A stretch of DNA of 64,000 bases, from contig CALYLX010000121.1 in the NCBI GenBank assembly GCA_944990035.1, forward strand, positions 329,061-393,060. Reading direction: 5' to 3'. Position numbers and translations under genes: made by a program. This document shows, one piece after another, positions 1 through 10,999 of this stretch. The stretch is from Clitopilus passeckerianus. Taxonomy: Eukaryota; Basidiomycota; Agaricomycetes; Agaricales; Entolomataceae. Every line of letters starts with the position of its first letter. The first letter of the stretch is position 1. The notes under the pieces were generated by a model, which ran no database searches, was not told the DNA's origin, and was given only the letters and a program-made list of their open reading frames with translations.

Positions 1-1670
1 CAGACGTCAGCATGTTGACACTGACAGGATCGCCTCAGATGATTGATCGATCGCTACTTAAATGAATTCGATCGACGATTGTACATTTGCTTCCGTCGGC
101 CGGCCATGTCCCTTACCTTCTGATCATATCGTTAAATGAATTCGATTGGAAGCCGGGGTTCTCTCCTCTCCTAAGGCTCTGCATCCCCAATTCTACAGAA
201 AGTCCCCTTCCATACGGTCGCTGGGTCACAAGGTGTCCGAGTCAGTGTAAACGTCCTGGAATCATCTGTCAATCTCGACAGGGCAGTGGCCAAGTGGCGC
301 TTCAGTCGCACCAAATCTCAGGAAAAGCTAAGATATATATTTAGGTTGCCTTTGGCCTGTTTGATTCATTTGAACGACACTGAATCATTTAACCTTTCAT
401 TGTATGCCCAACAGAATTGCTGGGGAGTTACGACTTTGTGGTGTTGCTCCAAAGCTCATCCATTCTCATTTCGGAATCCACTCACAATACCTAGGTACAT
501 ACGTACAAGTCAGCTCGTAAGATCGACACCTGGTCTTCAATTGTCGCACTATGCCTATCATAGAACTTAATATTGTTCGTGTAGTTCAATGTGGCGACGT
601 AGGGACCGAACGAGCAGAAATGAAATCTACTTCGGCACATAAAACTGTCCAATGGGAGGATCCTTAGAGAAGAAGCGGAACGTACATTATTTACGTTGTG
701 TGGAGTCCTTGGAGTTATTCGCGTCGATAAGAGGCACGGTTATGAGAACTTTGAGGGCGTAAAGATACTAGAAAGAGGGTACCTCGAGCTGAGTGCTTGG
801 GTTTTGGGCAAGGTTTTGGGGGCAACACGTTGCTTTCATCTCTCGAATCGGATAAAGTCGACAGATGCATCTCTTCATAGTACTAACCGATAGATTGATA
901 TCGGATTCTTGAAGAACACATGCTAGCTTCATATAACCGTCGACAGACAGCCTGCATTCAGACACAACATAAGGAATGGAAGCAGGAGCCTCACGAGCAA
1001 CACTTATGTAAAGACGTAACAGATGCTGCTGCAGGCTAATTTTAACAAGGTCGAGGGCTAGCCGAGTGATGTTTGTGAAAGCTGGTAAAGATGCCGCTAT
1101 ACGATAGCCCTAGCTCGGAGCTAATGCGTCGTAGCGTTTCAGTAAGTACGGGAAGTTGGCGGGTGGCGCAATAGGGACCTGTGCACGTTGGAGGAGTCTG
1201 GAAACCACTAATGTCTATAATTGGCGGGGACAAAGACCTGCGCATATCACTGTTCTCTTCTCTCGGCTCAATTCACGGAAAAATCTTCTGCCATCCATCT
1301 GAAAGGGGCCAGCCATGAAGTGTTTGAACTTGTCACTCAAGCGAGCATCCTTAGTAAACCCTGACAGCTGTCGATAGGCCCACTTCTACCCCCAACCATT
1401 TCGGCATTTTTGTTCACCAGAGGGGTCCAAACAGTGAAGCGACCTGTTCAGCTGCGCTTCCATCCATAACCACCCCAAAATGAAATGAAAGTGGCGAGGG
1501 GCATCTTCTATGAAGACTGTCACCTGGCAAGCTTCTTGAAGGGGAGTATGCACCAAGATCTCTATTCCGGCGATCTGTTTGGTGCGGCAAGGCACAAGAC
1601 CCCGTTCCGCTATGCGGGCCGTAGGCTTCTCACTTCGAGAACCCGAAATGTTTGTTAGATAAATACTGAG
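1..1670. other. left-edge non-coding stretch
   Basis: I see no supportable gene here. Open frames are short (at most about 94 codons), overlap on both strands and show no recognisable motif or consistent splice pattern. The interval ends in the promoter of the gene that starts at 1748. Confidence 0.4.
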
Positions 1671-1672
1671 AG

Positions 1673-1682
1673 GTATAAAAGT
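1673..1682 (+). promoter_or_regulatory. TATA box
   Basis: The sequence GTATAAAAGTG lies about 70 bp upstream of the ATG at 1748. The element and spacing suit a strongly transcribed fungal gene with a short 5' UTR. Confidence 0.55.
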
Positions 1683-1747
1683 GCCCTTGCCTCCAGCACT
1701 TCAGCTCAAGTACTCCGCTACTTTGAAGTTCATCATCCTCACTCAAC

Positions 1748-3375
1748 ATGTCCAACGACGACCAGCCTATTTCAGGATCCGACGCCATCTTCGCCCGCGC
1801 CTACGCCAATGCTATCAAAACCAAGTTCCAGGTCGATGTTGGCGACCATTACTGCATCCTCACTAGTCCGGTCACTCAGCGCGGAATGGCCGCTGGTGAT
1901 CTCATTTACCCGCAAATGACCAATTATCTCATCTACAAGTTCGCCGATGCTCTTCAGTACTCTGACAACCCGAGCTATACTGGCGGTTCAGCCGGAAGCT
2001 ACCTTCAGCAACTGCGCAGGTATGTCGTTTCCGCCTGGTTTGATCTGACGCTTGCTCACCTTCTCCCTTCACACAGTTACATCGAATGGGTCAAAACGGT
2101 GAGACATGAATATTTTCTCGACTATTCTGTGGCCTAATACCATTTTCTAGAAATCCGACCCTTCCCAAGTTGTCATCGACAGGATGGCCAAGGCGAGGGA
2201 CGCAGCCACAGCTTCGAACACCAATTATTTCAAGGTTCTAGGCGAGGCGCAGTCCATGTTCAACCAAATCAAAGAGTTGTTTCCCAACCAGACCTTTTGG
2301 CAATGGGCCGCAATGAACTATCCACCTCTTGCCGCTGCCGATAGAACACGCCAAGCTGCGCAAACCGAACTCTATCAAGCGATGCAACTTTACTATGGGC
2401 CTGATGCCACCACCCTCTCAGGGTACATCGACAGACTTACGAATGCACAAAGCGCCAACGCCCTTCCAGGGTAAGTTCTTTGAGAACATTATCGCGACCG
2501 TATTTAATAACCCGAGCGTTAGCTATAACCAGGATGGCTTGGTCGATGATCGGGACTTAATCGCTGGGGCCATTGAGTACGCCAATACCGGAGTGAAGCC
2601 TGACCCGCAGTCCATCATCCAGTCGACCATCCGGGTACCAGCGTACACTATCGCCACCTATGGTAGCGGGGTGCAAGCCTGGATCACTGCGGCGGGACAC
2701 GGTGCCCCCCGAGACCAGGTCATTACGATCGATGTCAACCAGGGTCGGAATACAAAGTGGGAGGATTATGGCTTCAAAGAGGTTCATGGCGGAGGCGGGG
2801 TTGGGTTCTGGCCATTCTTCTCTGCGAAGGTTTATCACAGCGGCAAGGAGGAGACGCGCACCTTGGAGACCAGTGGTCGGGAGGACGACGTTTCTGTTCA
2901 ACTCGCCATGATTGGGATCCAGAAGTTTGATATCCGACCTGGTGAATGGTGAGATCTTCCAGCGTTCATTCACGATCCGACTCGGATAACGAACGTGAAT
3001 TCTTCTAGGGATGTCGCCAACATCAAGGCTTTGTTCCCAAACCGTCTTCCGGGTGCGCCAGACGTCCTCAGTTCCGACTACGCTAGGGTTGTCTCCGTCC
3101 TTGTTGGATACGATGTCGAGTTGAAACTCGAGTTCTCGTCTCAAATTCGAGAAGAAGTCAACAAGATTTACGAAGAGGTCAAGACAACTGGTGGGAGTAT
3201 GAGCATTTTCGGATTCCGTGTTTCCGCTGCTGCTGGTGGTGGCTCGACGGAGCACGTTGTGACCAAGTTCGAGGACGTCAAGTGGGACAAGTCCAGCGGT
3301 TCGATGAGCCTGACCCCTACTAAAGGCCAGGTTTATCCTACTATCCTCGCCGCCGTTGCTCAGCGCTTCGATTAA
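1748..3375 (+). CDS. unrecognised 468-aa soluble protein, five exons
   Basis: Five exons keep one reading frame: 1748-2019, 2077-2098, 2151-2470, 2523-2948 and 3009-3375, separated by introns of 52-60 nt with GT...AG ends. The product is 468 aa with no signal peptide or membrane segment, so it is probably cytosolic. The N-terminal 200 residues look helical and polar. A middle part (about 205-345) is rich in beta-type residues, with a Gly cluster before FWPFF. The C-terminal 120 residues hold a charged helix followed by a Gly/Ala-rich turn and a beta-rich end. I do not recognise the family and assign no function. The ATG sits 70 bp after a TATA box, which supports this start. A long antisense open frame (2557-3381) is a shadow. 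Confidence 0.8.
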
Positions 3376-5225
3376 ACTCACAACAATTATGCCATCTATC
3401 GATTACCATTCCCGTACTATGCCATGTATTTGTAGTCTCGATTTTTGAAATTACGGGAATCCATTTGTCAATCGTTCCTCCCCCGTCATGAGTACACAGA
3501 TCCTGTGTTCAACATTTAACCGCTGGACATCGGTATTCATCATTGATCGAGAGGAGAAACAGGGCTAGCATGCTACGCCTACCATCCTCGCCCGCCGAGC
3601 CCCGAAAGCGAATCATAACCAGGGCATCATGGACCGGGAGTGGCCTGTGTCAAAGGCACCCTATGAATGGATAATCTCTTGCGAAGTAATCGGGTATTAA
3701 ACTTGCAGACTTTGGAGGTACGGTACGTGTCAGGATCTCGAGATCTCGTCAAACCCGTGTGTCAGTCCGGCCGCCGTTGTGTCTCACAACCTACCGCCAC
3801 CCTCTATTCCTAGCGGTTAAGGGAAAATCGAAATCCCTCTGCCTCCTTCGCTTCAACACTTGAAGGAATTCTTTGGGTCCTAATTGGAGCTCATGGGAGA
3901 GCCTATCGTTCTCCAGATCGCAGCGAAAGCCACAATGCGCCAACGTATACGAAGTCTCACTCTGGTTTGGGACAGATCGAGGGTGATGGCGATTGTGGCC
4001 TCGTTACGTCCCCCGGCCAGGACTTGGTAAGGTCGATATGAGCAGACGGGAGGTAGATTCTAGTGCGGATGTGGGCTTACAAAGGGTTTGGCGTCGAAAG
4101 CCTCGACCATAGAAATTGTGTTTCCGATTCTGTCAGCAAGTATCGCTGAGGAAGCCGTGCCAGCGCCGCGGCTGTCGACACCAAACAGGGGCCCAGCGAG
4201 CCCTTGGGAGAGAGCTTGGATGATAAAGAGGGTGGAGAAGATGACAAGGGGGAGGCACCATCATAACTGCGAGAACGGGACATGCTTGCAGATGGCAATC
4301 TGCCTCTGCATAGGTCGCCGTTTGAAAATCGTTAGTTTCGCTATAGGATGGTTGTCAGAAGGGGTTTGTCTTGTGTGAGAAAGCGAGAAGGCAAGCCCGG
4401 TGAATTGAGGCATGATGCTACCAGTACGAAGAGGAGTTGCAGAGTCCTCCATCTGCGGCCTGAGCTCCCATCTTGCTACCCGAGTCCGACAAGAAGTCGA
4501 GCGATCCTTCTCTGCTCAGGCTGTTCCCTTATCGATTGCCTGGCTCAGCTTCAGAACATCTTTCGACACTAGCACACTGATTCCCAGCAGCACCAGATCG
4601 ATCGCAGCTAAGCTAACACCACCAAGTTGTGTGGTAGAGTGGACATGGATATGGGAGCCAGCACGTCCTGTGTCACACGTAACCTCCCTCTCCGAAAACG
4701 GATGCAATCGTGATGCAATCTCGGCAGCTGTCAGTAGAAACGGAAGCAAAAATCCTCGCTTCCAATGTCGCCGAGATTTCATCGGCGGCTTCTAAAAATG
4801 GCCATTTTATGATCGCCGTGGCCACGCACAGAGGACCAGGAGCAACCATCGCTTTGAGAGTTTCTGTAGCTTGCTCCACTATCTCTATACTCCAAGCCCA
4901 TATAGTCGTAACCGGTACACGAATTTCAAGAACGGGTCTGGTCAAGTACCTTCCACGTCCGTCTCGCACACTCAACGGGCACGATTTCGAATCAAAATAT
5001 CTTACATTCCTTTACGGATATTACCATCCACTCTTTAGTGGGAACTTCACAAGCACATTTTGTCGCACGTTCATTTGGCCTCAAGTCGCTGCTTTACGAT
5101 GGATCTGGTGGATCAAGAACCTTGGCGGGTTCTGCCAGTGAATGCCCAATAGCTCCATGGGATATGAAGGGGACGAGCCGGAAGAGACGGGAAAGATGGA
5201 GCTGCTCGTTGACAAAAGATCAGAG
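3376..5225. other. unresolved intergenic stretch with coding-like fragments
   Basis: No complete gene can be assembled. On the minus strand about 4300-4085 is open in two frames, and about 4065-3890 gives another open stretch after an AG acceptor-like site, but no ATG links them in frame. On the plus strand about 4985-5150 resembles the degenerate repeat family at 11-13.9 kb, including the core around ACAAGCACATT. These are best read as remnants, or as exons of a gene I could not resolve. Confidence 0.3.
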
Positions 5226-5254
5226 GATGGATGGATGGATGGATGGATGGATGG
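5226..5254 (+). repeat. (ATGG)n microsatellite
   Basis: About seven tandem copies of the tetranucleotide GATG/ATGG. It lies just upstream of a segment (5268-5310) that resembles the end of the 13.9 kb repeat. Confidence 0.9.
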
Positions 5255-5563
5255 ACGAGGGGTGGGGATATAGGTAGTTGTAGAGTAGAGAAATCCAAAA
5301 TCAGTAACGAATGAGACCAAGCTTTCCTAACCGCAATTGAGAGCTTTAGAGAACAATATCTCGTGGACAAGGAGCAAATGACTTTCGGGACTCACCTGTT
5401 CGAAACGGAACACCTTCCGTCGTTCCCTTGACCGTCAGAACTCAGTCTCATCTATCCCAATAATCATCCCTTTGATTCCAATATCTAAAAATACACAGTA
5501 TCAAGCAACAGAATTACACGTCGTAAAATGTCATATCCCAATGATGTTCAGTAAAAGTCCTTA

Positions 5564-7041
5564 TTAAGCCCTCTCGAAGGAATCCAAACTCGCGACCGTA
5601 TCCCGCTCTCGTTGACGCAGCCCGTCCATTGCTGCACCTATGCTCTCGGGGTGATAAACCTTGGGTATGGGTTGCAGGAGTTCCGAGTCTTCCATTGGTG
5701 GTGATTGGGTAGGTTCCTCGGATTCTTCCTGTTCGACTCCCTCCTCGCCGTCCTTAGCCTCTTCTTCCTCCCGGGTAATAGGAGACTCGGCTCGGGAGAT
5801 GATTGATGACCCAGCCGACGTGGTCGAGGAAGAGGTCGAGGAGGAGGAAGTAGAATGTCTGATAGCCCTATCTCTCTTCCCTGGCCTCAATGAAGGCGGA
5901 TGAGAAATCCGATCCGAGGTGGTTTGAGAAACCTGAGAAGTTTGAGAGCCAACAGGGGTCATCCCGGGCGGGCTGTTTCGCGACGACTGGCTCTTCTCTC
6001 TCTCCTCGCCGAAGAACCTCCAAACTCGGGGGATGGGAGGCAACCAGGAACGGACGAAATCAAAGTTGCTCATTTTGCTCGCAGCGCTGGATTCGCGGCT
6101 CATGATGTTGAAAAGGGGGAGTGCGCCGTGCGGCTCTTTGTGCGAGGTCTCCTCTTTCTCAATCCCCGTACTGCCTGACGGGCTTCCCTGAGGAGCTCCG
6201 TCCCGCCTCGTACCGGTGACGGATGGTTTATGGAGTGAGCTGGCAAAGCTGGACGACCGAGAGACGGAAGCACCCGAGCCAGCTTCGAGGTCGGCTTTGG
6301 CTGCCTTTGTCTGCCTCTTGCGACTTCGGCGTCTCCAGAGGAAGAGGCAGAATAGGAGAATGGCAAATCCAGCGATGGAGAGAGAGGTGCCGAGGCCGAT
6401 GGCAACTGAGTTTTTGTTATTGGAGGGTTTGTCAACGGCTGCTGTCACAGGGCCGTCTGTAATGGCGGGAAGGCCGGCTGCTCTGGTGGGAGCGGGAGTC
6501 TTTGGTAAGACGTCCGATGCCTTGATAAGAGGGATTCCCGGAGCTACAGGGATGAACTAATGAGTTTGGAGTTGAAAGTTAAATGGGAAAGCAAACTTAC
6601 GACGAATAGAGAAGGGCGGCGAGAGGAACCTGTTCCCGCTTGCATCTCCTATTAGGAAGAGAAAGGTGTCTTGACCTAACACCGCAGGGATGGTACTGCA
6701 AAGGTCGTCAGTACAAAAGTTTGAGCAGGCGCCAAAGATACTCACACATCAAGGGTATGAACACCAGCACCAGTGCCGTCTGGCGGGTAACGCTCAGGAG
6801 CGCAGTCTTGCTTATTACGAGAAAGCTCTCCTTGCGAAGAATAGCAGAGGAGGATGTTAGGATCATTCAAGGTTTGGTCGTTCTCCCACTTGATGGTAAC
6901 AGTGTCGCCAGCGACGAAATCGTCCCCCTTGGTGGGCGAAAGCCAGGTGACGGTTGGTTGGGGTTGTTGAGCGAATCCCTGTCCCACCATCGATGTGACC
7001 CAGAATACCACCAACGCCGCTCTTGCGAGATGGGAAGGCAT
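5564..7041 (-). CDS. Kre9/Knh1-like type I membrane protein with long cytoplasmic tail
   Basis: Three exons on the minus strand (7041-6746, 6695-6601, 6543-5564) give 456 aa. Residues 1-23 form a signal peptide ending near GFAQQ. The following ~110 residues have the Kre9/Knh1 N-terminal layout: a TVTWLSP start, GDTVTIKW, and an ending like the SPPFSI motif. A Pro/Thr-rich stalk leads to one transmembrane helix (about 175-197) followed by a basic stop-transfer RRRSRKR. The tail of about 250 residues is Ser/Glu-rich and probably disordered. Kre9/Knh1 domains occur on fungal cell-surface proteins linked to beta-glucan assembly; most basidiomycete relatives end in a GPI signal, so a helix plus long tail suggests a surface sensor or anchor (inference). 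The third exon uses the acceptor at 6544-6545, because the nearer AG at 6557-6558 breaks the frame. Confidence 0.8.
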
Positions 7042-7697
7042 GGGGAGAGGAGGATGGGGGTTAAGGCGAAAGGTGGGGGTTATAATAATAGTGGTTGGTG
7101 AAGTCCGTTGCTTGGTAAATTTAAGTCGAGACGACCAGCGGCTCGAGTGAGGCAATAGGGGCGATATGTTTTGGCAGTGGATGGTCGTGGTTTGAATCCA
7201 AGAAGAGTTTAGAACCTGGCTACTGGATGGGTCTCTATTTATGGATTTTGGGACACCTCCTATTGCAAGAACCTCCTATAGTCGTCGTGGGTTCGACAGG
7301 GCAGGCTATTTCTGATGGCGACGGAGAACATGTTTATGTTCGAGCGGTAGGGAAAAGGTATTTTCTAGTGCGTTGGTTAAAAGTGGTGTTGGAACGTTGT
7401 GGGGTGGGGACCAAAAGATATTGAGCCGGTGAAAGCGCGTTCGTGCATTGACATCGAAGGAAACGATCGGAAAAATAGGCAGTCCACTAGATGCGCCCAC
7501 AATAGGCTCGTCGCCGGCCTCGTAGTGGCAACTAGTCATTGAAAGGTGTCGAGGCCGTAGAGTCAATCTCCATTTTCGTGTCTTCAAGTACAGTGACAGA
7601 TGAGGCGATAGGTGTGCCGGAAAATTGCGCCAACTTTTCCCTGTTTGAAGAGGGTCAACATCTGCTAACAAAGAGCGAAAAGAAAGAGTTTGTAAGC
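7042..7697. other. spacer between two minus-strand genes
   Basis: This holds the promoter of the Kre9-like gene and the 3' region of the Med9-like gene. The open frame at 7306-7671 on the minus strand shows no family motif and could not be joined in frame to the Med9-like exon. Confidence 0.4.
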
Positions 7698-8008
7698 CTA
7701 CAATTTGCGATCCCTCAACTTCTCCAGCATGCCAATGACCTGCTCCTGTTCATCGATGTGTAGCTCTCCACCAGGTAAGTTCGAGGCGACTTCCTTAACC
7801 TGGTTGATGGCATTCTTGAAGTCGTTCGTCTGAAGTCCAATCAACATCCTAGAAGCAAGAACAGAACGAACATTCTTACCGCTTGCAAGAGTGCTTGCTT
7901 GGCCTGAGGTGTAGTTGTCCCCTGGGGCTGCTGGGTCAACTCCAGCACCTTTGCAAGCTTGACCAGCAAGTTTTCGTAGAGATTCGTTGGGAATGGCTGT
8001 GAAGACAT
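7698..8008 (-). CDS. med9: Mediator subunit 9 (Med9)-like protein
   Basis: Two exons (8008-7880 and 7829-7698) with a 50-nt intron encode 86 aa. The ATG-led frame of exon 1 differs from the longer alternative frame, and only the acceptor at 7830-7831 keeps phase. The product is a short helical protein. A first helix ends with QALLQA. A second segment has DFKNAINQVKEVASNLPGG, followed by EEQ-like DEQEQVIGMLEKLRDRK. The LPGG turn followed by an acidic-Gln helix and a basic end matches the Med9 family pattern (middle module of Mediator, RNA polymerase II co-activator in the nucleus). The C-terminus may be a few residues longer, because GTAGGC directly after the last codons could serve as a donor. 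Confidence 0.6.
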
Positions 8009-9080
8009 AGCTCAAACTGAAAGGCTTGGATCAGGGTGACGAGGGGAGGAACGAGAGTCGCGTAGTTGGACTTCACAACTTTCTCCCACACCACCATCAT
8101 GCTCTCAATAATCTCAATAAATATTCCTGTTCAATGTATCGTCTTGGTGCGCCACCATAAGGGAGCTGCGCGAACAATCCTCAACTCTTTCGACATGAAT
8201 TTCCAGCAAGAAGAGAGGAAAAGGATTACTCTGCGTCAAGAAGTCCAATTGATGCTCAGCCGACGACCATCTCGTGCTCTGGGGCGCTTTTCAAATCTAG
8301 TAAATATATCTGGCCAGTGGAAACTGTCTATATACAAGAAACTGTCAAATTCAAACCCTACGAGTTACCGCAGCTAGTGTCTTCTGGCTTCTGGGATCTG
8401 TGACAACCTCAATGCTTTCCACTTTCGACCAGAAGTAGCCCAAAAACAGCATGTTTTCTGACCAGGTCTCTCGTTTACTTGTTTGAATGGTTTTGAAAGT
8501 ACGAGATGGATAAACGGAGCGCTTCCTCTGGCAGTGTCTTTGACAAAGTGTAGGTTTAGTGTGTGGTACCCGCCTGGACGGTTCAACATTACCACCAGAA
8601 ATGGGTCCGGACCGATTGAATTTTCGGTTGGGATATAATCTGCTTCATGCTAATATGAGAAGGATAACACAAGCCCATGTACAGACGAAGGCCTCAGGGC
8701 CTCCTGGCAAATCTCAGCTGCACTAATCGTACTGTTCTGGGTTCTTGATACAAGGATTTCAGAAAGGGTGGAACCATCTCATCTCCCAGCCGCTTTCAAC
8801 TCAACCTTATTTGCCGGCCCATGCATCCAGCACTTATCACTTTCTCTGCGCCGCTTCAGTGGGGTTACGAAAGCTGGGTCATTACTACAGCCATCGGGAT
8901 TTAGTTCCCAGCGGTCGGCGGGGAATAAACGAAGCAGGCCCTGGGTAAACGCCTTGGTAAATTTCCTCGCCGCGTATCGTTCCATTTTAAACCGAGATCA
9001 GCCTCTAGGACTGGCAAACGGGCGTGTTGAATGTCGAGGTGGATGAAGGATTCCCTGAGGAGTGGCAGTGCTGGACTGAA
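8009..9080. other. intergenic stretch
   Basis: Only overlapping short frames on both strands; I see no gene, RNA or repeat. It ends in the promoter-like segment at 9085-9240. Confidence 0.35.
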
Positions 9081-9084
9081 GCGT

Positions 9085-9240
9085 GACGTGATTTAGAGAC
9101 GCGATCCGTCACGTGGCTGAAAAGTCGCGTCGCGTCTTTGCTCTCGGGCGGGAAATGTAAACAAATCCTGGCGGGAAACGCAAACATTGGTCGCGCAAGA
9201 CATACAGATACAAACTAGGGTGAAGGATAGGAGTATAAAT
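9085..9240 (+). promoter_or_regulatory. promoter-like cluster: two CACGTG/GACGTG sites, two GGCGGGAAA sites, TATA box
   Basis: In order: GACGTGAT, TCACGTGG, a GTCGCGTCGCGTC run, GGGCGGGAAA (near 9147), GGCGGGAAA (near 9171) and TATAAATA (near 9234). GGCGGGAAA matches E2F/MBF-type S-phase sites and GTCACGTG matches bHLH/bZIP half-sites. The cluster would drive a transcript rightwards. Within 50 bp there is a good 5' splice site (CGGTGAGTCC at 9281) with an acceptor CTTTAG at 9335, as in 5' UTR introns. No long reading frame follows. Confidence 0.45.
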
Positions 9241-9261
9241 ATGGCTGGACTCCGCGTCTCT

Positions 9262-9700
9262 TACTCCCCATTCTCATCTCGGTGAGTCCTTCATCATCAT
9301 CTCTCATGCTCATACTCACTACTCCTCTCTTTAGACCTCGCTGTCCCTGCTTCCACAGTCTCGACTATGTGCCCGCTGGAAGTCACCACGCGAAGCTAAG
9401 TTGTGTTCGTTGATGCCAGATCGCATTCGCCGCTGACTTTTCTCTCTTTTGCTAGGCTGATAAGAAGTGAACTCGTCACACGCCAAAGAAGGCTAGTCAA
9501 TGCCAATCACGCCGCGCTAACCTCAATGATGGAGGGGGGTCGCTGGTATCGTCCCCCGGGAAGCTAAGTTGCATGTATTGGTGTCAGGCTTCGTCATCGC
9601 TGACTTTTCTCCGTAGGGCCTAGGCGAAAAGACAGAAGGTCCGCAGCCGTCTCAAGAGGGTCCGTCAACGCCGACCATAACACGCTAAGCTCCAATTTGT
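9262..9700 (+). other. possible spliced transcript of unknown kind containing a duplicated ~150-bp block
   Basis: After a TATA box and a canonical intron (about 9281-9335), the sequence holds two diverged copies of one block. Both contain GAAGCTAAGTTG, then a branch-point-like CGCTGACTTTTCTC with a TAG acceptor, then a region ending in ACGC(C/T)GCGCTAA-like sequence (copy 1 about 9370-9525, copy 2 about 9535-9695). The copies share the intron-like part as well as the flanks. The first ATG frame closes after ten codons. I could not fit box C/D, box H/ACA or a tRNA, so this may be a non-coding RNA or an unrecognised gene. Confidence 0.3.
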
Positions 9701-9839
9701 TTGACGATATATCTACTCACATAACGCTACAGGCCTCAAGGTTATCATCAAGATTCTCAGGGTGACATTCCTCACGCTTATCTCGCCGTTTGTACCACTG
9801 ACATTGGCAGGTTGTCTCGTGTTCGTATTATCATGTAAC

Positions 9840-9880
9840 GTATAGTAGGATAGTGTAGTGTAGCGTAGTGTAGTCCATTT
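9840..9880 (+). repeat. GTAGTGTAGT-type low-complexity repeat
   Basis: Imperfect tandem TAGTG/TAGCG units in the run TAGGATAGTGTAGTGTAGCG and the bases after it. It has no apparent coding role; a 181-codon minus-strand frame crosses it but is rejected. Confidence 0.6.
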
Positions 9881-10248
9881 ATTCACTAACCTCCCCTCTA
9901 GGATTTTTCTTTTAAACACGCCATCAGTTTCTTTTTTTCTTTTTCTTTTTCTCTTGGTAGTGGTTGAAAGGGGAAGGACGAGGTTAGATGGAAGGTTCAG
10001 ACGGTTCCCAGGCGGGCAATTTCGGGGGCCCGGTATGTGAACCACATTCCTTTGCAAACGGGTGCTGACTTTCTTGATAGAGTTGGCTGACCCGGGCAGG
10101 AGTGGAGGGGGGTGATCGGAGTGAAGTACGGGGAGGGATGGGAGCGTGGTTAGTCGAAAATAGTGGAGGGTGGAGAGTTCGGCCTGAGGATGCGAACTCT
10201 TAAGGCGGGGAACGGCGAGGAGCCCCGCGTTTGTAGAGATTCGGATGG

Positions 10249-10693
10249 TTGGAGGCAAGGTAGGTGATCTCGCTTTACAACCTCATTCGAATGCTGACCG
10301 TCTACTAGATTCCGTAGAGCTTGCCTCCACCTGTGCAGGGTTCGCTCAAACGAGTGCGCTCTGTATGCAGCGGGATGCAGTTATAAATTCCCGCGATTGT
10401 GGTTTTCCCTCTGTCTGGAGGCATGGTATGTCATCTCAGATCTGCAATTTCTTGGATGTTAACAGTCTCTCAGATCCTTTCGGACTTGCCTCCATTTGTG
10501 CTTCATCTAGTTTTCAGAGTTCGTGCTGACGAGTCGAACTCTCTGTGTAACGGGATAAAACCATCGCTTTTTGTTTTCCTGTTTTCTTGTTTGTTTTTGG
10601 TTTTGTTTTCGGAGGCATGGTATGTCATTTCGCTTTCTTGCATACGCACACATACTGACATTCCGGTAGGTTCCAGCAACCGTGCCTCCACCT
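10249..10693 (+). repeat. three tandem units bounded by GGAGGCA ... TGCCTCC inverted repeats
   Basis: Units start near 10249, 10418 and 10610. Each begins GGAGGCA(A/T)G directly followed by a GT splice-donor-like sequence (GTAGGTGAT, GTATGTCAT, GTATGTCAT). Each continues through about 50 nt to a pyrimidine-rich AG (CTACTAG, TCTCAG, CCGGTAG), then 11 nt, then (C/T)(T/G)TGCCTCC. If the inner 50 nt are removed, a 7-9 bp stem closes over an 11-nt loop in every unit. The outermost stem base pairs are constant, while position 8 varies as A-U, U-U and U-G. Downstream, units 1 and 2 share a second segment (GTTCG ... ACGAGT ... GGGAT). Confidence 0.6.
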
Positions 10694-10999
10694 ACTGCTT
10701 CCTTTTAATCGTACTTTTGGGACGCGACGGCGATTGTTGGGAGTGGTGGTCGATTGCCAGGGTGCACTAGTCGATGGGCGGGCACGGCAAGAAGACGAAT
10801 GACGCACGGGGAGCGGGGTTTTGGACGGTGTGGAGTTCTGATGTTGATTAGGCGTTGGTGAATCGGTGACGAAGATGTGGGGGCGTGTTGTTCGCGGAAG
10901 GTGGAGGCGAAAATAGGGAGAGGAGGAAGCTTGAGTGAGGGAAGGGCCGAAGGCATCGGCGGACCAAAGGAAAGGCGGAGTTTTCTGGTCAGGCCGAGC

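Noticed and set aside
2557..3381. 274-codon minus-strand frame
   Set aside because: Lies exactly antisense to exons 4-5 of the plus-strand gene, whose introns and phases all agree; no motif in the antisense product.
9370..9695. Box C/D snoRNA pair in the duplicated block
   Set aside because: TGATGCC in copy 1 does not match the C box and copy 2 has lost it; the CTGA looks like a branch point rather than a D box.
9713..10258. 181-codon minus-strand frame
   Set aside because: Crosses a TAG-rich low-complexity repeat and a poly-pyrimidine tract, has no motif and no splice support.
10249..10330. GGAGGCA...TGCCTCC as a tRNA acceptor stem
   Set aside because: The 7-bp stem length fits, but no D arm, anticodon arm or B box (GGTTCGANTCC) can be placed in any of the three units.
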